Source: Lachnospiraceae bacterium (GTDB lineage: Bacteria > Bacillota_A > Clostridia > Lachnospirales > Lachnospiraceae). Taken from it: a DNA stretch of 15,971 nt. Below are positions 1-7,335 of the stretch, piece by piece (position 1 is the first letter of the stretch; every line of letters begins with the position of its first letter). Where the stretch lies: positions 1-15,971 of the forward strand of contig JAGZJD010000053.1 of NCBI GenBank assembly GCA_018365895.1, written 5' to 3'. The notes under the pieces were generated by a model, which was not told the origin of the DNA, ran no database searches, and saw nothing but the letters and a program-made list of their open reading frames with translations. The position numbers and the translations under genes were made by a program.

Positions 1-172
1 AATACCGATTCAGCACCAGTATCACATACATTGTGAGAAGTTTGTTAAATCGTGCAGACAAAACGGCAGGGAATTTTCTACCATTGAGTCTGAATTGTAG
101 AATTGAGAAAAATGTATGAAAAATATTCTGTGGATAGTATGTTGCTGAGAAGTAGTGTGAAAATGGTGGTAC

Positions 173-1252
173 TTAAAAAGAACTATTTTGGTTAAGGGCT
201 TCGAGTGACTGGGCAATTTCTAACTGCTTATCCGGATATAGATGTCCATAGATATTAAGTGTTGTTTCAATTTTCTCATGCCCAAGACGTTCCGCAATCA
301 AGAGGGGAGGAAAACCAAGTTCAATGAGAAGACTTGCATGAGAATGCCGAAGATCATGAAGTCGGATTCTAGGCACACCGGAGAGGTCAGCGTACTGTTT
401 GAGACGTTTGCCGAGCAGAGATTTGGTAAAAGGAAAAATAAAGTCCTGATCGGAAATATGGGAATTCTCAATATATTCTTGAATTCGAAGCAACAAAAAT
501 GAAGGCAGAGCAATGAAACGAATGCTTTTTGGTGTTTTGGGAGAAGTGATCAGAGTTTCGCCGTGTAGTCGCTGGAGAGATTTACAGATATAAAGTTGTT
601 TATTCTGAAAATGAAAATCGCCGGGGGCCAGGGCAAGAAGTTCTCCTATACGGATACCGGTATGATATAGAAGAAGAAAGGCAAGTCGAAACCGTTCTTT
701 GTCGATAACAGCTAAGAAAGAATTAAATTCCTGATAAGTCCAGAAATGCATTTCTTCAGCAGAACTCTTACCGAGAGAACCGGCGCGCAGACATGGATTT
801 TCAGAGAGGTGATAATAGCGGACAGCATAGTTAAACACTGCGGACAATTGATTTTGAATTGTTTTTAGATAAGTGGATGAATAGCCTGTGCCATCGTTCT
901 TTTGCAGGGTAAGAAGTTCATTTTGCCAGGAAAGGATCTGGGCAGAGGTAATTGAAGAGAGTGTTTGTTTGGCAAAATAAGGCAGAATCTTATCGCGAAA
1001 AATGTATTGCTTTGTATTCATGGTTGTCTGGCGCAGGCGCTTCTCCATATCGGACAGATAAAGATCTGTAAGTTGCTGGAATGTCATTTCATTAGAAGAA
1101 AACGTAGAAGATAAATAAGAACGTTCCCATGCTTTTGCATCCCGCTGGCGTTTGAATCCACGTTTCTTTTTCTGACGGCGCATTCCCTGTGCATCCGTGT
1201 AATAAAATTTGCAGAACCAAGTGTGAGCTTTTTTGTCATAATAAGTTGGCAT
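173..1252 (-). CDS. Tyrosine recombinase (phage/ICE-type integrase)
   Basis: Site-specific DNA recombinase that would integrate or excise a mobile element through a covalent 3'-phosphotyrosine intermediate. The N-terminus (about residues 1-45, opening MPTYYDKKAHTWF and rich in Lys/Arg) resembles the arm-type DNA-binding domain of Tn916/phage integrases. A helical core-binding domain follows (about 55-155), then the catalytic domain. The full catalytic set is visible, numbered from the chosen start: Arg201 in HTGIRIGE, Lys239 in the SPKTPKS beta-hairpin, His299 and Arg302 in LHDLRHSH, His325 in LGHEKIETT, and nucleophile Tyr335 in NIYGHLYP. The length (359 aa) is normal. The start at 1252 is preferred because AAGGAGG lies 7 bases upstream; a longer reading from 1270 would translate the ribosome site itself. 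No excisionase, relaxase or tRNA gene is visible nearby, so the element it serves is either outside the window to the left or lost. Confidence 0.93.
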   Translation of the reverse strand: MPTYYDKKAHTWFCKFYYTDAQGMRRQKKKRGFKRQRDAKAWERSYLSSTFSSNEMTFQQLTDLYLSDMEKRLRQTTMNTKQYIFRDKILPYFAKQTLSSITSAQILSWQNELLTLQKNDGTGYSSTYLKTIQNQLSAVFNYAVRYYHLSENPCLRAGSLGKSSAEEMHFWTYQEFNSFLAVIDKERFRLAFLLLYHTGIRIGELLALAPGDFHFQNKQLYICKSLQRLHGETLITSPKTPKSIRFIALPSFLLLRIQEYIENSHISDQDFIFPFTKSLLGKRLKQYADLSGVPRIRLHDLRHSHASLLIELGFPPLLIAERLGHEKIETTLNIYGHLYPDKQLEIAQSLEALNQNSSF

Positions 1253-1349
1253 ATGATGTCCTCCTTGCATAAAAAATAAGTAGCTGTAGCTGCAGAATTA
1301 TCATAACAAAAGGTGGTACGAAAGCGGAACTGGAATTTTGAAGAAAGAT

Positions 1350-1378
1350 TTGGAAAATGGAAGTGGGTGTGATAAAAT
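1350..1378 (+). promoter_or_regulatory. Candidate sigma-A promoter for the two-component operon
   Basis: TTGGAA (1350-1355) and TAAAAT (1373-1378) are separated by 17 bases, with TGTG just before the -10. It lies about 40 bases upstream of the regulator start in the divergent gap from the integrase. The -35 match is imperfect, so this is a plausible rather than certain promoter. Confidence 0.4.
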
Positions 1379-1417
1379 AAGTGGAGCGAGCAAGTGAATG
1401 AACAGGAGAAATAGGTT

Positions 1418-2125
1418 ATGCGGATAGCAATATGTGATGATGATATTCGGTTTGCAGGAAAAATGGAGCGACTTTTAGAAGAATGTGTGGATAGTACTTC
1501 TAATTGTGATGTTTTTTTATCTGCTGAAGAACTTCTAAAAAGGGCGGAGAAAGAAAGATATCAGTTATATTTACTTGATATTGAGATGAAAGAATTAAGT
1601 GGCATGGAGGCTGCAAAAAGAATTCGAATATTTGATGAAAATGCACTGATTGTATTTGTGACGAGCTATATAGAAAAGATGCCGGAAGCATTTGACGTCA
1701 ATGCATTTCATTATCTTGTGAAGCCGATTAATGAAGAAAAAGTTCGAGAAGTTATTACTAGGGCAGTGCAGAGACTAGAAGAGCATAGAAGATTTTTTTC
1801 TTTTCAAATGAAACATCAGAATCATATGATGGAATATGATCGTCTTAAATATTTAGAAAGTCAGGGACGGAAAGTGTGTGTGCACACAACAGATGGGAGA
1901 GTGTATGAATACTATGGAACTTTGAAAGAAGCACTGAAAAAGCTCGATGAGAAACAGTTTGTTCAAATTCATCAGGCTTATGTGGTAAATCTTGATAAAG
2001 TAGACAGATTTGGAAAAGAACAACTTGTCATGCAAGGAGATGAGAATCTTTCGATTTCAAGAACGTATCGAAAAATATTTTTAAGTGTGTATCAGGAGTA
2101 TGTGCTTCGTGGATTACACAGGTAA
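1418..2125 (+). CDS. LytTR-family response regulator (AgrA/ComE type)
   Basis: Cytoplasmic transcription regulator expected to be phosphorylated by the membrane kinase encoded just downstream. The N-terminal receiver domain (about residues 1-120) has the acidic pocket at CDDD (7-9), phospho-acceptor Asp54 in YLLDIEM, Thr82 in FVTSY and Lys102 in LVKPI. The C-terminal part (about 140-232) fits a LytTR DNA-binding domain, with the typical opening YLESQGRKVCVHT and the HQAYVVNLDKV segment. AGGAGA at 1404-1409 sets the start, 8 bases before the ATG. The 235 aa length is typical. LytTR proteins usually bind two direct repeats about 21 bases apart; a candidate pair lies at 3547-3575, ahead of the radical SAM operon. 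No AgrB/AgrD-type signal genes are in the window, so the input signal is unknown. Confidence 0.92.
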   Translation: MRIAICDDDIRFAGKMERLLEECVDSTSNCDVFLSAEELLKRAEKERYQLYLLDIEMKELSGMEAAKRIRIFDENALIVFVTSYIEKMPEAFDVNAFHYLVKPINEEKVREVITRAVQRLEEHRRFFSFQMKHQNHMMEYDRLKYLESQGRKVCVHTTDGRVYEYYGTLKEALKKLDEKQFVQIHQAYVVNLDKVDRFGKEQLVMQGDENLSISRTYRKIFLSVYQEYVLRGLHR

Positions 2126-2193
2126 TTTTGGAGAGATATGCTGAAATTTAGTAAGTTGATGTGAAGTGTTGAAATAAAAAGGAATTGAGAAAT

Positions 2194-3456
2194 ATGCAGC
2201 AATTGTTTAGGCTAGGAATATCTGTAGTAGATATGGTATTGTACTTGATATTTTTGGACTGCTTTTTGCAACCATTTGAAAAAATTCGTCGATGGCAAAT
2301 GTATTTATATGCGATATTGCTTGGAGTGGTACAGGCATATGTGGCTAGATTTTTAGAAATAGATATACAACAGATAGTTCTATATATTATCCTACATGTA
2401 TTCATGAGTATTCTTTTTGTAAATGCTTTTCATAATGTATGGTTTCTTTTTGTGATATTCACATTTGGCAGAATTGTGTGTGCTTTTTTTATCCAGATAT
2501 TGTTTGAGATTGTTTTTCAAGGAACAGATTTTGTAGGGAGAATGGAATGGATAGAAACATGGATAGCGATTATGCTACAAGGGTTAATGGTTTATTACAT
2601 AAAAGTATTTAATAGTTGTGTGGAAGAGCAAAAAATGAAATTATACTGGAAAATGTTACTTTTTCCAGGAATAGAATTACTCCTTATAATAGTATTTTTG
2701 AGATATCAATTTATGCAGAATAACTCTGAAAATACTGTTTTCTATATAGTGTTCATTATGTTTATTGTAACAATTTGTTATTATTTTTTTGTGGAGAGAA
2801 TGAAAAATTCGTATGAATGTGTGCTTCATCAGAAAATATCAGAAAGGCAGGATGAAGACTATCAAAAGAGATATTATGAGCAGTTGGAATATCAGCAGAA
2901 AGAAATACGGGCAATTCGTCATGATATGAAAAATCAGCTGCTTGCACTGTTGGGAGAACTAGAGAATGAAAATATAGATCGTGCAATAAATGAGATAAAA
3001 GGAATGCTAAAAGAGATTGAAGATACAACAGCAATTTTTTATACAGCGAATTCCGGGATGAATGCTGTGTTGAATTTCAAAGTAGATGAAATGAAACGTA
3101 AACAAATTTGTTTTTCGTGTGAGATAGATATTCCGGCAGAACTTCGAATAGAAGCGCGTGATCTTGGAACTTTAATCGGAAATATGTTGGATAATGCTAT
3201 TGAAGCTTGTGAAAAATGTTTTGGCAAAAGATATATTTCTCTTAAAGCCGTTTATCATAATTATAGTCTTATAATTGTGTGTGAAAACAGTACCACTGGT
3301 TATGTGGAACATCTTTTGACTGAAAAGGCAGATAAAACGGTTCATGGAATAGGTGTTATAAGCATGAAACAGATTGTGAAATCGTACGGTGGGGAGATTG
3401 AATTGGAGAGTTATAAAGAATCTTTTAGAGTGAGCTGTATATTGTGGAATGTATAA
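2194..3456 (+). CDS. GHKL sensor histidine kinase (AgrC-like)
   Basis: Membrane sensor kinase, partner of the LytTR regulator 68 bases upstream. The first roughly 205 residues are almost continuously hydrophobic, consistent with about six membrane spans and little extracellular loop, as in peptide-sensing AgrC/ComD kinases. A coiled linker follows (QKISERQDEDYQKRYYEQLE). The dimerisation/phospho-acceptor motif IRHDMKNQL has His243. The ATPase domain has the N-box NMLDNAIEAC (Asn330, Asn334) and the G-box GIGVISM (Gly385, Gly387). The ATG at 2194 is chosen because AAAAAGGA lies about 10 bases ahead; an in-frame TTG at 2185 overlaps the space after that site. The gene ends 20 bases before a strong terminator, so the pair is a self-contained operon. 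The signal it senses cannot be read from the sequence. Confidence 0.9.
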   Translation: MQQLFRLGISVVDMVLYLIFLDCFLQPFEKIRRWQMYLYAILLGVVQAYVARFLEIDIQQIVLYIILHVFMSILFVNAFHNVWFLFVIFTFGRIVCAFFIQILFEIVFQGTDFVGRMEWIETWIAIMLQGLMVYYIKVFNSCVEEQKMKLYWKMLLFPGIELLLIIVFLRYQFMQNNSENTVFYIVFIMFIVTICYYFFVERMKNSYECVLHQKISERQDEDYQKRYYEQLEYQQKEIRAIRHDMKNQLLALLGELENENIDRAINEIKGMLKEIEDTTAIFYTANSGMNAVLNFKVDEMKRKQICFSCEIDIPAELRIEARDLGTLIGNMLDNAIEACEKCFGKRYISLKAVYHNYSLIIVCENSTTGYVEHLLTEKADKTVHGIGVISMKQIVKSYGGEIELESYKESFRVSCILWNV

Positions 3457-3475
3457 GTAGTGCAATAATTAAAAA

Positions 3476-3519
3476 CGTTCGGATGACTTATAGTGTAATA
3501 AGTTGTTCGAATTTTTTTA
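3476..3519 (+). terminator. Rho-independent terminator after the two-component operon
   Basis: A 13-bp stem pairs TTCGGATGACTTA (3478-3490) with TAAGTTGTTCGAA (3499-3511), including three G-U wobbles. The loop is 8 bases and a run of seven T follows at 3512-3518. It separates the regulator/kinase transcript from the radical SAM operon. Confidence 0.88.
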
Positions 3520-3546
3520 TGGTAATTAAAAAAATGAATTAGAAAA

Positions 3547-3575
3547 ATATAACAATAAATATGTAAGATATAACA
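3547..3575 (+). promoter_or_regulatory. Phased direct repeat ATATAACA, possible LytTR operator
   Basis: ATATAACA occurs at 3547-3554 and again at 3568-3575, a start-to-start distance of 21 bases (two helical turns). This is the geometry LytTR regulators use. The repeats lie between the terminator of the LytTR/kinase operon and the first radical SAM gene, about 70 bases before its start. The match to the general LytTR consensus is weak apart from a GTT core on the opposite strand, and the DNA is very A/T-rich, so chance is possible. Confidence 0.3.
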
Positions 3576-3645
3576 TTTCTAAAACTAATATAGATAAAAG
3601 TGTTACTATGATTTTGAAAATTACAAAGGAAAGAGGTAGAGAATT

Positions 3646-4623
3646 ATGAATGATTATAAAAAATTAGGATTTTCAAAAGAAATTTATTATGAGTTTCCTA
3701 ATATTATTAATTTAGAGGTTTATAGAGGAAAATGTCCATGTTTGTGTACACATTGTCCAGTGGGGAGATTACAGCCTGATCAACGCAAAGAATATTTTAC
3801 AGAAAGCTGGGTATCAAAAGAATTATTGGAGAAAATTATTTTTGAAATGAAAAAATATTCACATAGTACTATAAGATTACATTCTGTAGGTGAGCCTATT
3901 TTATGGCCAGAACTTATTCCCGCTATAAAATTTATTTCAAAAAATCAAGTAAAAAGTTGGATTTTTACATCATTAGTTACGGAGAAAAAAGAAATTCTTG
4001 AAGCATTATGTTTATACTGTAGTATTATTGAAGTGTCAGTAAATGATACTGTTGCTCATGAATATTTGAAAAATAAAGGAATAGATGCGTTTGAAAAAGT
4101 AATTGAAAATATTAGATATATGGCAAACTTTATAGAAAATAATCATTTAAAAACGAGATTAATTGTTTCCCGGGTAGAATCAGAAAATCTAAAAGAAGAT
4201 GAAAAATTTATTTCTTACTGGAAGCAAACAGGGTTAGTTGCAGATGCTTTTGTAAGAAAATATCATAATTATAATAATATCTTAGAGACGAAAGCGGAAA
4301 AGCAAGCTCAAAAAGTCCCATGTTTGGTTCATTGGATGAGATTTAATATTGCTTGTGATGGAAGAGTAGTTGTATGTTTTAACGAACTATTTAAAAAAAT
4401 AGTTAGTGAAGAAATAATTTTAGGAAATATCTATGAAGAGACAATATATGACATTTGGCATAGCAATTTATATAATAAAATTAGAACTGCTGAATTATCT
4501 GAGTATAGAAGTGAAAAATTTTTTTCAAAAGACTTTCCATGTCGCAATTGTTTTTCTTGTCAATCATATGATGGAAAACGTGAAACAAGCGAGCACCAAA
4601 TAGAATTATTAGAAAGTAACTAG
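3646..4623 (+). CDS. Radical SAM protein with SPASM-like C-terminal Cys cluster
   Basis: Predicted SAM-cleaving [4Fe-4S] enzyme. The radical SAM motif CX3CX2C is Cys30, Cys34 and Cys37 in KCPCLCTHCP, and SVGEP (80-84) matches the SAM-binding GGEP position. The C-terminal third has Cys226, Gly239 and Cys244 in the exact SPASM pattern CX12GX4C (around ACDGRVVVC), then Cys299, Cys302 and Cys305 in PCRNCFSC, preceded by the common SPASM phrase LGNIYEETIYDIWHS. The final Cys of a full SPASM domain is not obvious, so one auxiliary cluster is more certain than two. SPASM proteins modify peptides, but also sugars and cofactors, so the substrate is open. No precursor peptide gene is seen beside it. 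It heads an AT-rich operon, with AGAGG ahead of the ATG, and is followed by a 158-bp gap. Confidence 0.9.
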   Translation: MNDYKKLGFSKEIYYEFPNIINLEVYRGKCPCLCTHCPVGRLQPDQRKEYFTESWVSKELLEKIIFEMKKYSHSTIRLHSVGEPILWPELIPAIKFISKNQVKSWIFTSLVTEKKEILEALCLYCSIIEVSVNDTVAHEYLKNKGIDAFEKVIENIRYMANFIENNHLKTRLIVSRVESENLKEDEKFISYWKQTGLVADAFVRKYHNYNNILETKAEKQAQKVPCLVHWMRFNIACDGRVVVCFNELFKKIVSEEIILGNIYEETIYDIWHSNLYNKIRTAELSEYRSEKFFSKDFPCRNCFSCQSYDGKRETSEHQIELLESN

Positions 4624-4781
4624 TTTAATGTAAAGTAGATGATATTTATAGCGAGTATGTAAAATAAGAAATATGGCGTTAGGGTATGGGATTTAATAAC
4701 TTAATGTAGTGTTCACTAAAATTAGGTATGGAAAGGAAACATACGATAATCGATTTGTTAAGTATTGTATGAAAGAGAAAA

Positions 4782-6062
4782 ATGGAAAAAATATTGTTTA
4801 TAAAGACACCTATCCCTATGTTGCAAGATGATAAATTGGAACCAGATATGGGTTTATTATATTGTGCAACATATGTGAAACGACATTGCGATGTTAATGT
4901 TAGTTGTGTAGATTTATCGGTAGATTCGAAAAAGAAATTGTTTGAAGAGGCGAAAGACAGCAGGATATTTTGTTTTTCTACTTTTACAGCTAATTATAAT
5001 TTGACAGTAGAAATTGTTCGGGAATTACGTGAAAAAGTAAAAAAAGGAAGTATATTTATTGCAGGTGGACATCATGCTAGTGCGTTACCAGAGCAGGTTG
5101 CGAATGATTTTGATTATGTAATTCAAGGGGAAGGAGAAATAGCAGAAAGTAATTTGATTAATAAATTAATTCGTGGAGAGAAACCTAAAGAAAAAATTAT
5201 AGTAGGCAAATGTGTGGAAAATTTAAATGAAATTGGATGGATAGATTATTCTTTAGTAAATATGGATAATTATACAAGAAAAGTAAATGGAAGAAAATCG
5301 ATTTCTATTTTAACATCTCGGGGATGCCCATATAAATGTGAATTTTGTAATAGTACATTGATGAAAGCATATAGAACAGTTAGATTTAGAACAGCAGAAG
5401 ATGTTGTAGATGAGATTAAAATGCTAAATTTCAAATATGGAATTACAAGTTTTAGAATTCAAGATGATATATTTAGCATTAATAGAAATCGATTAAGAAA
5501 AATGGCTGATTTATTAGAAGGTTATAACTTTTCTTTTAGATGTTTTGCACGTGTGGATAATATAGATGAAAAAATATTAGAAGATTTTAAAAGAATGGGA
5601 GTAGTACATTTATCGTTTGGAGTAGAATCTGGAAGTCAAAAAATTTTAGATAATATGAATAAAGGAATTTGTATTGAAGATATTTGTAAAAGTATTTTTC
5701 TTGCTAAAAAATATCAAATGAAATGTAGAGTATATTTAATAGTAGGATATCCAGGAGAAACTATAGAAACTTTAGATGAGACCATAAAACTTATAAAAGA
5801 GATTCAGCCGGATGATTTGTCTATTTATCCATTATTACCGTATCCAGGTACACCGTTATATAGTAATCCGAAGAAATATAAAATTACGTATATAGATCCT
5901 GATTTTTCAAAATATTATCAAATTTATGGAAATAAAGAATGTGGATATGTTTTTGAAACAGAATCAATGACTTTAGAAAAATTGAAATTTTATAGAGACT
6001 ATTTAGTAAAAGGATTAGAAAAAGTTTGTCCATGGGCAATTGAGGATGAGGAAAATAGATAA
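4782..6062 (+). CDS. Cobalamin-dependent (class B-type) radical SAM protein
   Basis: The N-terminal part (about 1-140) looks like a B12-binding domain: EPDMGLLYCATYVKRH, IFIAGGHHASALPEQV and YVIQGEGE are the usual landmarks. The axial-histidine motif DXHXXG is not evident, which is common in class B enzymes. The radical SAM core begins at Cys182, Cys186 and Cys189 in SRGCPYKCEFCNS and runs through FGVESGSQKIL and VGYPGET to PYPGTPLY, typical of the Elp3/MiaB-type fold. Such enzymes methylate or rearrange unactivated carbons in natural-product, lipid or cofactor pathways; the substrate here is unknown. The length of 426 aa suits the family. The stop codon shares one base with the start of the Nudix gene (TAATG), implying translational coupling. 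The weak ribosome site (GAGA) suggests dependence on upstream transcription. Confidence 0.88.
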   Translation: MEKILFIKTPIPMLQDDKLEPDMGLLYCATYVKRHCDVNVSCVDLSVDSKKKLFEEAKDSRIFCFSTFTANYNLTVEIVRELREKVKKGSIFIAGGHHASALPEQVANDFDYVIQGEGEIAESNLINKLIRGEKPKEKIIVGKCVENLNEIGWIDYSLVNMDNYTRKVNGRKSISILTSRGCPYKCEFCNSTLMKAYRTVRFRTAEDVVDEIKMLNFKYGITSFRIQDDIFSINRNRLRKMADLLEGYNFSFRCFARVDNIDEKILEDFKRMGVVHLSFGVESGSQKILDNMNKGICIEDICKSIFLAKKYQMKCRVYLIVGYPGETIETLDETIKLIKEIQPDDLSIYPLLPYPGTPLYSNPKKYKITYIDPDFSKYYQIYGNKECGYVFETESMTLEKLKFYRDYLVKGLEKVCPWAIEDEENR

Positions 6063-6466
6063 TGAAAAAAAAGGCAAGTTGTATAGTAATATTAAACGAT
6101 AAGAGAGAAATAGTGTTACAAAAAAGAAGTAATAATCCCAATATTTTTTTTAGTGGATACTGGGGGATGTTTGGAGGTGCTGCATTAGAAAATGAATCAG
6201 CGGAAGAATGTATAAAAAGAGAGTTTTATGAAGAGACAGGATACAATATAAAAGAGATAAAATATTTGTTTCAGATAGAAGAGCATTGTATTGAAAGTGT
6301 TTATTTGGGATTTATAAAATCTGAAACAATATTAAAGTGTTATGAAGGAGAAAGAATAGAAGCATTTACATTTTCTGAATTATCACAATTAAATATATCA
6401 GAATATCATAGAAAAATAATAGAAAACGTAAAAAAAAATTATTTATATATGAATGATAGTATATAG
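6062..6466 (+). CDS. Nudix hydrolase
   Basis: Small cytoplasmic pyrophosphohydrolase that cleaves nucleoside diphosphates linked to another group. A perfect Nudix box GX5EX7REUXEEXGU is present at residues 39-61: Gly39, Glu45, Arg53, Glu54, Glu57, Glu58 and Gly60 (spelled GAALENE...REFYEETGY). The N-terminus (CIVILNDKREIVLQKRS) is a standard Nudix first strand with the conserved QKRS. At 134 aa it is a single-domain enzyme of normal size. It starts inside the stop codon of the B12-radical SAM gene, so the two are translationally coupled and probably work in one pathway. It could clear a toxic nucleotide by-product, or hydrolyse a nucleotide-activated intermediate. Substrate cannot be told from sequence. 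Confidence 0.92.
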   Translation: MKKKASCIVILNDKREIVLQKRSNNPNIFFSGYWGMFGGAALENESAEECIKREFYEETGYNIKEIKYLFQIEEHCIESVYLGFIKSETILKCYEGERIEAFTFSELSQLNISEYHRKIIENVKKNYLYMNDSI

Positions 6467-6486
6467 ATAAAAATATGGTAAATATT

Positions 6487-7323
6487 ATGAAATATAAAAG
6501 AAGTTTAATTGTGCAAGTTAGTAATCAATGTCCTTGCTATTGTCCGGGATGCTATAATTATTTTAATAAAGAATTAGTATCTACAATAGATGTTGTTGAT
6601 TTTTAAAAAAAATATGTAAAAAGATATAATATCTCTAAAATTACTATTAGTGGTGGAGATCCATTGTTGCGTTCAGATATTGAGATGTTATTGACGAGTT
6701 TGTTAAAGCTTAATATTGTATTAAATATGGATACAGTAGGAGATGCACTGTTAAATAAATTTTCTGATAATCAAATTAGGATACTTCTGACATCAGTTAA
6801 TTTATTGGGGTTGCCTTTAGATGGAATTAATACGGAAACTATACAAATTTTTAGACAAGGAAGTAGTTTTGAAAATTGTATCAAAGTGTTAGAAAAAGCT
6901 TCCAGATTTAATGCTAATATATGTATTAATACGGTAGTTCATAGTGGAAATAAAAAGCAGATACTTGATATGAAAAAGATAATAGATGAAATTCCTAAAA
7001 TTGTTAAATGGCAGCTATTTCAATATATGCCAATAGGACCAAGAGGTTACCGGAATAGAGAAAAGTATTTTATTACTGCATCGGAATTTGAAGAGATTAG
7101 AGAACAGGTGCAATGTTTTAAAGATAAAAGAGAATTAGAAATACAGTGTAAGTCATTATCGGAAAGAAAGAATAACTATATAATTTTAGGAACAGATGGA
7201 AAGATATGGTTTCCTAAGCAATCGTCGTATCTTGATTGGGAAAAAGAAGATAAAAATGAAGAGAGGATTATTGTTGGAAGTATTTTTGAGAAAGAAATAT
7301 TTTCTAAACTTGATTCAATTTAA
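6487..7323 (+). pseudogene. Third radical SAM gene interrupted by an in-frame TAA
   Basis: One reading frame carries the whole gene except for a single stop. Codons 1-39 encode a start, MKYKRSLIVQVSN, and a complete CX3CX2C motif, QCPCYCPGC. Codon 40 is TAA (6604-6606). Without any frame change the frame continues KKYVKRYNISKITISGGDP, containing the GGDP SAM-binding motif, and runs to 7323. The C-terminal half includes IVKWQLFQYMPIGP and NNYIILGTDGKIWF, and has no SPASM cluster. Full length would be 278 residues. An alternative ATG lies four codons upstream (6475). The downstream part could only start at weak codons such as TTG 6664 and would lack the iron-sulfur cysteines. The simplest reading is a recent nonsense mutation (for example TTA to TAA); readthrough or a base-call error cannot be excluded. 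Neighbouring genes are intact. Confidence 0.85.
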
Positions 7324-7335
7324 AGGAGAAAAGTT

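Noticed and set aside
22..216. 64-codon frame on the minus strand overlapping the end of the integrase
   Set aside because: It overlaps the integrase 3' end, has no ribosome site and its composition (many His, Ser, Thr) is that of a chance frame. I see no other feature in 1-172.
2138..2164. 8-codon frame MLKFSKLM between regulator and kinase, preceded by GGAGAG
   Set aside because: The ribosome-like site is close to the ATG and the peptide is too short to resemble an AgrD signal. It may at most affect kinase translation.
3172..3465. 97-codon minus-strand frame opposite the kinase gene, and similar frames opposite other genes
   Set aside because: They lie entirely antisense to strongly supported domains and show no motif or ribosome site of their own.
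4728..4772. 14-codon peptide MERKHTIIDLLSIV as a RiPP precursor
   Set aside because: Too short for leader plus core, poor ribosome site, and no Cys or Gly-rich core; chance is more likely.
6600..6612. Programmed frameshifting or slippage at T5A8
   Set aside because: The frame is the same before and after the TAA, so a single shift in either direction leads to early stops; slippage would need two compensating events.
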